This document shows positions 56,097 to 64,000 of a stretch of 64,000 bases of DNA, in pieces. The position numbers were made by a program, and so were the translations under genes. The stretch spans positions 3,162,001 through 3,226,000 of the forward strand of contig AP014719.1 of the NCBI GenBank assembly GCA_001549895.1, given 5' to 3'. The first letter of the stretch is position 1. Each line of letters opens with the position of its first letter. The notes below the pieces were generated by a model. That model was given only the letters and a program-made list of their open reading frames with translations, made no database searches and had not been told where the DNA came from. Origin of the DNA: Arthrobacter sp. Hiyo8. GTDB lineage: Bacteria > Actinomycetota > Actinomycetes > Actinomycetales > Micrococcaceae.

Positions 56097-57155
56097 GTGA
56101 ACAGTTACGGAAACATCGACTCCGTTGTCCCGGTGGACCCGCTCGCGGAAGTTTGGGATTACTTGGAACCGGCGAAATCCCCGGCACTGTCCGCACCACG
56201 GGGCCCTCAAGCCGCCGCAGTTCCAGCGCTCACGAGCATTGGCGCGCCTCCGCTTCCGGATGGGAACATGTGGCGGACAGAGGAGTTGCTGTCCCAAGGA
56301 CTGAGCAAGCGACGTATGAACGAACACCTCCGATACGGCTCACTGGTAAGGGTCCGCACGGGAGTCATGGTCCGTGGCACGTTCTGGCGTGGGCTTTCGG
56401 ACGATGACCGGGAGCGCGCCCGGTTGGCGGCGTATTGCCATAGGACCCTCCGCGTCACGGCGGATGGGCTTACGTTCAGCCACACCTCCGCCGCCCGTCT
56501 GCACCGTTTGTATTTGTGGAGGGCTGATCAATTGATCCACGTCATCATTCCGTACCACGCAGCGAGCGGATCCCATGCGGCCGACGTCAGGGCTCATTCA
56601 GGCCTCCTCCTGCCTGGGCAACGGATCGAGATTGATGGACTTCCAGTGACAGCACTCGACCGCACCGTTCTGGACTGCGCACAGATACTGAACTATCGGC
56701 AGGGCCTGATTCTCTTGGACCACGGCTTGAGGCTCGGATGCAACCGTGAGTGGCTCGAGTCAGCGTGTGCCGGTCTAGTCGGTGCCCGGGGAGTCACGGC
56801 GTTCCGAAAAGCCTTGGCCTTCGCGAACCCATTGTCCGAATCCCCGGGCGAGACATTGACGCGGGACGCTATCGCGAAGCTCGGATTCCCGGATCCCGTG
56901 CTCCAGCTGCGGGTCCAAACACCCCGTGGCGCCTACCGGTTCGACTTCGCGTGGCCGCACCTTCGAGCCGCGCTCGAGTTCGACGGCAAGGCAAAGTACT
57001 TCGACTACAAGCCAACTGCGGAAGTGATCTTCGAAGAGCGGCAAAGGGAGAAGCTGCTGGCCGAGCAGGGCTGGCGAATCCTGCGTATTGATTGGAAAGG
57101 TCTCTTCGACGAACACGGCCTGAAAGTGCGCCTGCTCAGGCTTCTTCGGGGGTGA
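56097..57155 (+). CDS. AbiEi-like/DUF559 nuclease-domain protein
   Basis: 352 aa, intact. The N-terminal half has a winged-helix, AbiEi-antitoxin-like part (MWRTEELLSQGLSKRRMNEH, LVRVRTGVMVRGTFW). The C-terminal part is a Vsr/DUF559 PD-(D/E)xK nuclease-like domain: ESPGETLTRDAIAKLGFPD, RFDFAWPHLRAALEFDGKAK (Asp, Glu and Lys of the active site visible), EERQREKLLAEQGWRILRID. Such proteins are common single genes in Arthrobacter; activity and partner are unknown. No AbiEii toxin gene is adjacent. It is flanked by inverted palindromic elements. Confidence 0.85.
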   Translation: MNSYGNIDSVVPVDPLAEVWDYLEPAKSPALSAPRGPQAAAVPALTSIGAPPLPDGNMWRTEELLSQGLSKRRMNEHLRYGSLVRVRTGVMVRGTFWRGLSDDDRERARLAAYCHRTLRVTADGLTFSHTSAARLHRLYLWRADQLIHVIIPYHAASGSHAADVRAHSGLLLPGQRIEIDGLPVTALDRTVLDCAQILNYRQGLILLDHGLRLGCNREWLESACAGLVGARGVTAFRKALAFANPLSESPGETLTRDAIAKLGFPDPVLQLRVQTPRGAYRFDFAWPHLRAALEFDGKAKYFDYKPTAEVIFEERQREKLLAEQGWRILRIDWKGLFDEHGLKVRLLRLLRG

Positions 57156-57218
57156 GATCGTGGGTTCGGCCGAGGACTACGTTCCGGAACACAGCCCCCG
57201 GCCCCCACCCACGATCTC
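57154..57218. repeat. Palindromic element, right copy (inverted relative to left copy)
   Basis: Outer arms GAGATCGTGGGT and ACCCACGATCTC are exact; the inside (GGCCGAGGACTACGTTCCGG, AACACAGCCCCCGGCC) pairs imperfectly. Its reverse complement matches the left copy at 55958-56010 along nearly its whole length. It overlaps the last bases of the stop codon of the AbiEi-like gene. Confidence 0.9.
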
Positions 57219-57273
57219 GGCGCCGAGCCGCCGGGAATTGCTTCCGGCGGGGGAACCGTGATCGAGTGGAACC

Positions 57274-57764
57274 ATGACAGATCAGCCTGCAGCCCGGATT
57301 CCCTGCCCTTGAACGACCTTGAGTCCAAGCTCGCAAAGGCCGGGCAACCCGACGCGAACCCGGTGGACGTCATCCTGTCCTTCCTGAACAACGAGGTCTA
57401 CATCCTGAGCACCGACTCCCTGGATAAGCCTGACGCCGCCGTGGAGCCTCTTGTCCTCGCCAACTCCGAGGGTCAGCCTGTCCTCGCCGTGTTCAGCCAC
57501 CCGAGCCGGGTGGAATCGCACTTCCTCGAAGCCGCGCCCAACGTCCTGGGCACCCACGGTTCAGCGATTCTGGACAGCATCGGCGACGAGCTGGGCTTGG
57601 TGATCAACCCCGGCAGCGAGCACGGCTTCGAGATGGGCCCCGAAGGCATTGCGAACGTCCGCCGCGACTTTACCCGCGCGGACGAAGCCGAAGAAGCCCA
57701 CGAAGCCACCGCCCCGGCCGCAGATGTGGACGCGGAATCACGCACCGGCGGACCCCAGGATTAA
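57274..57764 (+). CDS. SseB-like N-terminal domain protein
   Basis: Start read as ATG 57274 (MTDQPAARIP), with one base added near 57300-57307 to join LNDLESKLAKAGQPDANPVD; GTG 57258 is an in-frame alternative without a clear ribosome site. The SseB-like fold is seen in EVYILSTDSLD, LANSEGQPVLAVFSHPSRVE and LGLVINPGSEHGFEMGPEGI. About 163 aa, acidic and Ala-rich at the C-terminus (DEAEEAHEATAPAADVDAES). Cytosolic; molecular role unknown. Confidence 0.78.
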
Positions 57765-57835
57765 TTGACTAACCGCCGGCACGAATCGGCAGTCGTAGTT
57801 GCTTCACACGCTTCGAATCGGGGAATAATGGCAGA

Positions 57836-58900
57836 ATGCGTCTTGGCGTCCTAGACATCGGTTCCAACACCGTCCATTTGCTTTTGGTGGACGCGCATCC
57901 GGGCGCACGCCCGGTCGCGTTTGCCTCCCACAAGCGACCGCTTTCGCTGGTTCAGTTCCTGGACGCCGACGGTAACATCAACGACGCCGGACAACACGAG
58001 CTCATCGAATTCGTCCTCGAAGCGTGGGAGTTCGCAGCCCGCCACAAGGCCGAGGATCTCCTGGCATTTTGTACCTCGGCCATCCGCGAAGCCACCAACG
58101 GCGTCGAGGTCCTTGCCCGGGTGAAGCACGAGACCACTGTGACCCTGCAGGAACTGACAGGCAGCGAAGAAGCGTCCATGACGTTCTTCGCGGTCCGACG
58201 CTGGTACGGCTGGGGCGCCGGTCCGATCCTGGACCTGGACATTGGCGGCGGCTCTTTCGAAATGGCGTTTGGCCAGGACGAATTGCCCGAGCTCGCGGTG
58301 TCCGTACCGCTGGGCGCCAGCCGTTTGACGAGGGACTGGCTCCACAATGACCCGCCCACGGCAAAGAGCGTCAAAGAGCTGCGCAAGTATATTCGCCACA
58401 CTCTCAAGCCGGTGGTGCGCGAGTTCAAGCAATTGGGCCGGGCCAACCTGGTGGCCGGGACCTCCAAGACCTTCCGTTCGCTTGCACGCATCGCAGGCGC
58501 GGCCCCCAGCGGCGCCGGTCCGTACGTCAAGCGGGAACTCCACGCCACGGACTTGGGCCTCTGGGCCCAGCGGATCTCGGCGATGACCGTCGAGGACCGG
58601 CTCTACCTCCCGGGCGTCTCGGATGCACGGGCGGCGCAGATCCTTGCGGGGGCGCTCGTCGCTGAGGCCGCATTGGAAATGTTCGAGTTTCCCAGCATGG
58701 AGATCTGCCCTTGGGCCTTGCGCGAGGGATTGATCCTGCGCCGGCTCGACCAGCTGATCTTCGATGGCCCGCTGGCCCCGGCTCCGCATGTCGGGCTCGG
58801 AGGTGCGGTACCGGTACCACGCCTGGGCGCCAACACCGGAACGGCCGCGCCAGCGGCAGTATCCATACCAATCCCCATCGCCGGGAGGCAGGCCAACTAA
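57836..58900 (+). CDS. Ppx/GppA-family exopolyphosphatase
   Basis: 354 aa, intact. Actin-like ATPase fold: MRLGVLDIGSNTVHLLLVDA (phosphate 1), FCTSAIREATNG, LTGSEEASMTF, LDLDIGGGSFEMAFG (phosphate 2), VAGTSKTFRSLARIAG. Cleaves polyphosphate or pppGpp. Short single-domain form as in actinobacterial Ppx1. The C-terminus carries a low-complexity tail (GTAAPAAVSIPIPIAG). Next gene starts 1 bp after its stop. Confidence 0.93.
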   Translation: MRLGVLDIGSNTVHLLLVDAHPGARPVAFASHKRPLSLVQFLDADGNINDAGQHELIEFVLEAWEFAARHKAEDLLAFCTSAIREATNGVEVLARVKHETTVTLQELTGSEEASMTFFAVRRWYGWGAGPILDLDIGGGSFEMAFGQDELPELAVSVPLGASRLTRDWLHNDPPTAKSVKELRKYIRHTLKPVVREFKQLGRANLVAGTSKTFRSLARIAGAAPSGAGPYVKRELHATDLGLWAQRISAMTVEDRLYLPGVSDARAAQILAGALVAEAALEMFEFPSMEICPWALREGLILRRLDQLIFDGPLAPAPHVGLGGAVPVPRLGANTGTAAPAAVSIPIPIAGRQAN

Positions 58901-58901
58901 C

Positions 58902-59738
58902 ATGAGCACCGACGTCGAGCATTCCGAAGAAGACACGCCGAGGATCCCGGTGGCGCTATCCAGCGCCTCTGTCTATCCGCTCAGCGTCCATGACGCCTTT
59001 GCCGTGGCCCAGGACCTGGGGTACGACGGCGTCGAGGTGATGGTGACCAACAACGCCACCAGCCAGAACCCGGATGCACTCATCCAGCTAAGCCATCGAT
59101 ACGACCAGCAGATCGTCTCCATCCACGCGCCCACCTTGCTGCTGACCCAGCAGGTTTGGGGTCCGGCGTGGAACAAGATCGAGATGTCCTGCCAGATGGC
59201 GCGCGAAGTCGGCTGCAACACTGTGGTGGTCCATCCGCCGTTTCGGTGGCAGTCGAACTATGCGGAGAACTTCGCTGCCGGTGTGCGCGAGATCGCCGCG
59301 ATGTACCAGGTGCACATCGCGGTAGAGAACATGTATCCGTGGCGTGTGCGCGGCCGGGAGGCGCTCGCGTACCTTCCGCACTGGGATCCGATGGGGCAGG
59401 ATTACGACGACGTCACGTGGGACTTCTCGCACGCCGCCACCGCGGGTGCCAACAGCCTTGAGGCGATCCGGGCGCTCGGGAGCAAGCTGCGCCACGTCCA
59501 CCTCACCGACGGTTCGGGCTCGGGCAAGGACGAGCACTTGATCCCGGGTTACGGGACCCAGCAGTGCGCCGAGGCGCTGCAGTATCTCGCATCCAACGGA
59601 TTCGAAGGCACCGTGGTTGCCGAGATCTCCACGCGCAAGGCCAAAGCCGCCGGCGAACGCGAAGAGTGGCTCGCCGAGACACTGCGTTTCGCGCGCCAGC
59701 ACTTGGGGGCGCCGCTCGTGGGAGCCTTCGAGATCTAG
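58902..59738 (+). CDS. Sugar phosphate isomerase/epimerase-like TIM barrel protein
   Basis: 278 aa, intact. AP endonuclease 2-type TIM barrel with metal ligands in VHPPFRWQ, VENMYPWRVRG, WDFSHAATAG, RHVHLTDGSGSGKDEHLIPG and VVAEIST. Conserved between ppx and proC in Actinobacteria (Rv0496-Rv0500 region), but the substrate is not known. Start ATG preceded by GGGAGG at 58883-58888. Confidence 0.88.
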   Translation: MSTDVEHSEEDTPRIPVALSSASVYPLSVHDAFAVAQDLGYDGVEVMVTNNATSQNPDALIQLSHRYDQQIVSIHAPTLLLTQQVWGPAWNKIEMSCQMAREVGCNTVVVHPPFRWQSNYAENFAAGVREIAAMYQVHIAVENMYPWRVRGREALAYLPHWDPMGQDYDDVTWDFSHAATAGANSLEAIRALGSKLRHVHLTDGSGSGKDEHLIPGYGTQQCAEALQYLASNGFEGTVVAEISTRKAKAAGEREEWLAETLRFARQHLGAPLVGAFEI

Positions 59739-59754
59739 ATTCCTTAAACGAGAA

Positions 59755-59810
59755 AGCACCGGCGGTCGATACGGGAAAATGGGGGGAAACCCGTTCGACC
59801 ACCGGTGCTT
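59755..59810. terminator. Hairpin terminator after the isomerase gene
   Basis: AGCACCGGCGGTCGATACGG pairs with CCCGTTCGACCACCGGTGCT almost fully around a 16-nt purine-rich loop. It lies 17 bp after the stop codon. Confidence 0.75.
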
Positions 59811-59990
59811 GTGGCGGACATCCCCATGCCCGCCTCATCACTCGCACCCTCAATGAGGTAACTACTAAGTTACGGAGCGATATTGGGTGCAGCCTGCAAT
59901 AATCTTGGGAACTAGCTGGGAATCCTCGGCGCCCCTAGACAGTGCTGCATTGGTTCTGCAGCGGAGCAGCTGAACTGGCATCATGGAGCC

Positions 59991-60821
59991 ATGAGCAACC
60001 GAATCGCATTCCTTGGCTGTGGGTCCATGAACGAGGCCATTCTGGGGGGCCTGTTGGCTGCCGGAACGGATCCCTCGGACGTCGTCGCCACCGTACGCCG
60101 CGCAGAACGCGCCGCCGAACTGGCCGAGCGCCACCATGTCATGACCATCGCCGGGGCCGAGGAACCAGACAACAACAAGCTGGCCACGAAGGGCGCTTCG
60201 GTTGTCATCCTGGGTGTCAAGCCTGTGGGCATTGCCGATCTCGCCCGCGAAATCTCACCGTCGCTCGCCAAGAACACCATCGTGATCAGCGTTGCCGCCG
60301 CCGTGTCCATCGCCCAGCTGGAAGCAGCCCTGCCCGCGGGCCAGCCCGTCATCCGCACGATGCCCAACACGCCCGCCAAGCTCGGACGCGGGGTGATTTC
60401 AGTCTCGCCCGGGACCAACTGCACCCCCGAGCAGCTCCAGCAGGCCAAGGACATCCTCGCTGCCGCGGGCACGGTCGTGGAAATCCCCGAGGACCAGGTG
60501 GATGCCCTGTCCGCCATCAGCGGCTCGGGCCCCGCGTACGCCTTCTACCTGACTGAGGCCATGGCTGAGGCCGGCGTCGAACTTGGCCTGGATCCCGAAC
60601 TCTCGCTCATGATTTCCTGCGAGACTGTGGCCGGTGCCGGTTTTATGCTCGCTGAGCCCGGAGCAGACCCCACGGCCCTGCGCATTGCCGTGACCAGCCC
60701 CAACGGCACCACCGAACGCGCCATCGCGGCCTTCAACGACGGCGGACTACCCGCGATCATCGCCGACGGAGCCCGCGCCGCAGCGGCCCGGGCCGCGGAG
60801 ATCACACAGCAGCTGGCTTAG
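59991..60821 (+). CDS. proC: Pyrroline-5-carboxylate reductase
   Basis: 276 aa, intact. Last step of proline synthesis. Rossmann IAFLGCGSMNEAILGGLLAA, VILGVKPVGIADL, VIRTMPNTPAKLGRGVISVS, and C-terminal dimer domain ALSAISGSGPAYAFYLTEAM and RIAVTSPNGTTERAIAAFND. Standard length. Confidence 0.96.
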   Translation: MSNRIAFLGCGSMNEAILGGLLAAGTDPSDVVATVRRAERAAELAERHHVMTIAGAEEPDNNKLATKGASVVILGVKPVGIADLAREISPSLAKNTIVISVAAAVSIAQLEAALPAGQPVIRTMPNTPAKLGRGVISVSPGTNCTPEQLQQAKDILAAAGTVVEIPEDQVDALSAISGSGPAYAFYLTEAMAEAGVELGLDPELSLMISCETVAGAGFMLAEPGADPTALRIAVTSPNGTTERAIAAFNDGGLPAIIADGARAAAARAAEITQQLA

Positions 60822-60836
60822 TTCCTCGCACCGCAG

Positions 60837-61522
60837 CTACGGCCGCGCAGCGAACCGTTCCAGCAGGTCCACGTGCCCTGACACAATCAGCATGTCGCGG
60901 CCGAGACCTTCGTGTCCGGCCGGGCGTAGGTGAAGTCTTCGCCCGGGGATTTCACGCCGACAATGGTCACGCCGTACTTGGAACGGACCTTGGACTCATC
61001 CAGCGTGAAGCCCACGGTTTCCTTGGGCGGGTACATTTTCACGATGGCGAAATCGTCGTCGAACTCGATGAAGTCCAGCATGCGCCCCGAGACCAGGTGT
61101 GCCGCGCGCACTCCGGCGTCGGCCTCGGGGTAGATGACATGGTTGGCGCCGATGCGCGTGAGGATCTTGCCGTGTGAGGCCGTGATCGCTTTCACCCAGA
61201 GGTGTTCGATGCCCAGATCCACGAGGTTCACCGTGATGAGCACCGAGGACTCGATCGAGGTTCCCACACCCACTACGGCGGAGCTGAATTCCTGCGCGCC
61301 GAGTTGGCGGAGGGCATCGATGTTGGTGGCGTCCGCCTCGACGACATGGGTCAGCACGGAAGCCCAATTCTGGACGAGCGTGCGGTCCCGCTCGATGGCC
61401 AGGACTTCGCGTCCTTGCTTGACGAGCTGCTCGGCGGTGGCTGCACCGAATCGGCCCAAGCCGATCACCAGCACGGGCGCGTTGTGCGCCGGCCGGTTGG
61501 GGGCGCCTGTTGAATTAGCCAA
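60837..61522 (-). CDS. TrkA-type potassium channel regulatory subunit (RCK domains)
   Basis: TTG start overlapping the TrkH stop by 8 bp (MANSTGAPNRPAHN). RCK-N Rossmann domain VLVIGLGRFGAATAEQLVKQ with ERD after the second strand (NAD/ATP binding), then RCK-C (FAIVKMYPPKETVGFTLDES, YGVTIVGVKSPGEDFTYARP). One break near 60897-60900 (CGGCCGCGAC) restores SARDMLIVSGHVDLLERFAA and a stop at 60837. About 228 aa. Cytosolic partner of the TrkH channel; convergent with proC, 15 bp apart. Confidence 0.9.
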
Positions 61523-62947
61523 TGATCGGCCTCTCTTCCGGATAATGGAATAGCTGCCTGCGCTGGCGGAGGGCCAGGGCGGAGGCAAGGGTTATGGTGC
61601 CGATGCGGCCAGCGAACATGAGGGCGGCGAGGACGTAGACCCCCGCCGGCGGCAGTTCCGCGCTGAGGTTCGTGCTGAGTCCCACGGTGGCAAAGGCTGA
61701 AATAGTTTCGAAGAGCACCCGGTCCAGGCTCGCTCCGCTGATGGCCAACAGCAGGAATGCGGATACGCATACCAAGGTGGCACCGGCGACGATCACCGAG
61801 ATGGCTACGCGCATGGTGCCCTCGGGGATCGTGCGGCCGTAGACCTTGACGTCGTCGTCGCCCGGGCCTCAGCGACGATGGCGAGGAACATGACCGCGAT
61901 GGTGGTCACCTTGATGCCGCCGGCCGTCGACGCCGAACCGCCGCCGGCGAACATGAGCGCGTCCGACAGCAGCCTCGTGGTCGAATCCATGTGCCCCTGG
62001 TCGACCAGGTTGAAGCCACCGGAGCGCGTCATGACCGAGGCGAAAATGGAATGCGTGATCTTGTCGCCGACGCTCATGTTGGCGATGGTGTTGGTGTTGT
62101 CCCACTCCATCAAGGCCCAGAGGACTGCGCCGGCAATGAGGAGGATCAAGGAAACCTGGATGGTCAGCTTGGTGTGGAGGCTCCACTTCCTCCAATTGAG
62201 GCCGTGCCGCCGGAGCACCAGCATCACCGGAAAGCCGAGGCTGCCGAGGAACACTCCAAGCATGAGCGGCACGAGAATCCACAGATCGGTCTCGTACGGC
62301 ACGATTCCGTCGGAATGGGGTGTGAAACCGGCATTGTTGAAGGAAGAGATCGAGTAGAAGACTCCGTGCCAGACGGCCTGCCAGAAGTCCTCGCCGAGCG
62401 TCAGGAACCGGGGAATCATCGCGATGGCCAGGACGGCCTCGATGGTCACGGACGTCGAGATGACGATCCGCAACAATGTACCCACTTCGCCCAAGCGGCC
62501 GGCGTTGTTCATGGCCTCCTGCGCAATGAGCTTGCCCCTCACACCGAGCCGTTTGCTGACCATGAGCGCCAGGAGGGAGGCGAGTGTCAGGGTTCCCAAT
62601 CCGCCGACGAAGATGCCGACGAGAATCACGAGCTGGCCGAAGAAGGTCCAGTGCGTCGCCGTCGACACAACCGTCAAACCGGTCACGCACACGCTCGAGA
62701 CAGCGGTGAACAGGGCCTGGTGGATGGGAGTGACCGCACCGTCGGCCGATGCCGCCGGCAGGGAAAGCAAGCCGGTGAACAAGAGAATCGCGACAACGTA
62801 AGCGGTGAGCGCCAATCGGGCCGGTGAGGAGTTGGCGATGTTGTCGATGAAGTCGCGGATACCCGTGAAAATCCACAGGCCTCCCTGCTCCGGCTGGACG
62901 GTTTGCCAGCTGGCCGGGTCTAGGGACCTCGACTGGCTTTGAGTCAT
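61515..62947 (-). CDS. TrkH-family potassium uptake channel
   Basis: Eight-helix-plus superfamily K+ transporter with four pore loops visible: SVCVTGLTVV, SSFNNAGFTP, VMTRSGGFNL and FATVGLSTNL, each with the central Gly. Start MTQSQSRSLDPASWQTVQPE. One break near 61862 (CGCCCGGGCC) splits it, restoring GDDDVKVYGRTIPEGTMRVA. About 478 aa. Works with the TrkA protein encoded downstream. Confidence 0.93.
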
Positions 62948-63058
62948 GGCAGTGCTGTTCGCTTCTGGTCGATTGATTCTGCTTTCCTGAGTAGTAAACC
63001 ACTAATCGCCCGCTGTAACGGGGCAGGTGCGTTCCGCCGCTCGGGTAGCCTGTCATTG

Positions 63059-64000
63059 ATGACTTCCTGGGCAGGCCTCCGTCCGTCCCCGCTGCCAACG
63101 ACGGTGGCGTGGGATCCCGCCATGACCGCATACAATTTCGGTCCTTCGCACCCGATGGCCCCTGCGCGGCTTGAGCTGACGGCCAGGCTCGCCGCGGCGC
63201 TCGGACTTTTCGACCTGGAGCATGTGTCCGTCCAAGCGCCTGAGGTCGCGTCCGACGTCGAACTCCTGGCAGTGCACAGCGCCGAATATGTCGCCGCGGT
63301 GCGGCGTTCAAGCGAAGATCCGACGACGCCGGACCCGGAACGCGGGCTCGGCACCGAGGATGATCCAGCGTTTGCAGGGATGCACGAGGCCAGCGCCCGG
63401 CTCGCCGGAGGGTCCTTGCTCGCGGCCGAGGCAATCCTGTCCGGGACCGCGGTCCGGGCCGTCAACTTCGGCGGCGGCCTTCACCATGCCTCCCGAGAGC
63501 GGGCCAGCGGCTTCTGTATCTATAACGACGCCGCTCTCGCCGTGCAGAGGCTGCTCGACGGCGGTGTCCGGCGGGTCGCGTACATCGACGTCGACGCCCA
63601 CCACGGCGACGGCACCCAGAGCATCTTCTGGAACGACCCCAGGGTCCTGACGATTTCCCTGCACGAAAGCGGGCTCTCGCTGTTCCCGGGAACGGGATTC
63701 GCCAACGAGATCGGCGGCCGGGACGCCCTGGGGACGGCCGTCAACGTGGCGTTGCCTGCGTGGACGGGGGACGCAGGGTGGTTGCGCGCCTTCCATGCCG
63801 TGGTACCCCAACTCGTGCAGGCCTTTGAACCTGAAGTCATTGTGAGCCAGCACGGCTGCGACTCCCACAAACTCGATCCCCTCACGCACCTCAACCTGAG
63901 CGTGGACGGCCAGCGCGAGGCAGCCAACGCCGTCGCGGGCCTCGCCGCCAGGTTCTGCGAAAACCGTTGGATCGCCACCGGGGGAGGGGGTACGACATCA
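63059..64000 (+). CDS. Acetoin utilisation/histone deacetylase-family protein (AcuC-like), partial
   Basis: Runs off the right edge. Start MTSWAGLRPSPLPTTVAWDP. Class I/II deacetylase fold: GPSHPMAPARLELT, VNFGGGLHHASRERASGFCI (two His of the charge relay), YIDVDAHHGDGTQ (Zn ligands Asp and His), VSQHGCDSHKLDPLTHLNLS. The frame shifts near 63985-63990 (GGGGG one base short) just before the expected GGGYDI motif. Removes acetyl groups from Lys; AcuC acts on acetyl-CoA synthetase, whose gene (acs) is also in this window. Confidence 0.92.
   Translation, partial: MTSWAGLRPSPLPTTVAWDPAMTAYNFGPSHPMAPARLELTARLAAALGLFDLEHVSVQAPEVASDVELLAVHSAEYVAAVRRSSEDPTTPDPERGLGTEDDPAFAGMHEASARLAGGSLLAAEAILSGTAVRAVNFGGGLHHASRERASGFCIYNDAALAVQRLLDGGVRRVAYIDVDAHHGDGTQSIFWNDPRVLTISLHESGLSLFPGTGFANEIGGRDALGTAVNVALPAWTGDAGWLRAFHAVVPQLVQAFEPEVIVSQHGCDSHKLDPLTHLNLSVDGQREAANAVAGLAARFCENRWIATGGGGTTS

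Overview
The window is a high-GC actinobacterial chromosome segment. Its gene set and order (purD-purC, GlxR/Crp, MarP, acs, a minimal Tad locus next to a DUF1998-type helicase, topA, ppx-isomerase-proC) point to Micrococcaceae, most likely an Arthrobacter/Paenarthrobacter relative. This is inferred from protein flavour and synteny, not from a marker gene. The order metallophosphoesterase, class A PBP, 51-aa protein, RidA, NUDIX, Crp, MarP, acs, nth, CpaE/TadA/TadB/TadC/DUF4244/TadE, helicase, topA parallels (with rearrangements) the Rv3683-to-Rv3646c stretch of Mycobacterium tuberculosis, as I remember it. No prophage, insertion sequence, rRNA or CRISPR array was seen. There is one tRNA (Pro, anticodon CGG).

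Layout. 1-3149: a partial molybdopterin oxidoreductase and purine genes purD and purC. 3150-5115: the most unusual part, an XRE-TPR regulator divergent from a small secreted-peptide gene with four IGNWPDP repeats, ending in a 40-bp perfect palindrome on one side and a terminator on the other. 5267-9181: tRNA-Pro and a heterodimeric ABC exporter with a MarR-type operator. 9258-16834: envelope and housekeeping block (metallophosphoesterase, PBP, RidA, NUDIX, Crp, MarP, aroQ). 16963-31155: a carbohydrate island with an alpha-galactosidase ABC operon (plus divergent oxidoreductase and LacI) and a beta-galactosidase ABC operon ending in a DeoR regulator. 31353-36498: acs, a membrane protein, nth, CoA-type NUDIX. 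36552-39568: DUF1508 protein, CHAD protein, exonuclease/polymerase. 39842-47879: Tad-like secretion genes and helicase. 47928-55954: GNAT, TrhO, two lipoproteins, methyltransferase, ArsR-like regulator, topA. 56097-57155: an AbiEi/DUF559 protein flanked by inverted palindromic repeats. 57274-64000: SseB-like protein, Ppx, isomerase, proC, TrkA/TrkH potassium uptake, and a partial AcuC-type deacetylase.

How the parts connect. Crp/GlxR, encoded here, has plausible TGTGA-N6-TCACA-like sites before both galactoside operons and upstream of acs, suggesting a shared carbon-status control. LacI-type operators overlap the -10 of the alpha-galactoside operon. The XRE-TPR protein and the repeat peptide look like receptor and signal of a cytosolic-receptor peptide communication system.

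Caution: more than half of the larger genes are interrupted by single-base frameshifts, nearly all restored by adding one base to a short run of a single base, usually G or C. Essential genes (purD, topA, nth) are affected, so I treat these as sequence errors and annotate the full-length genes across them.
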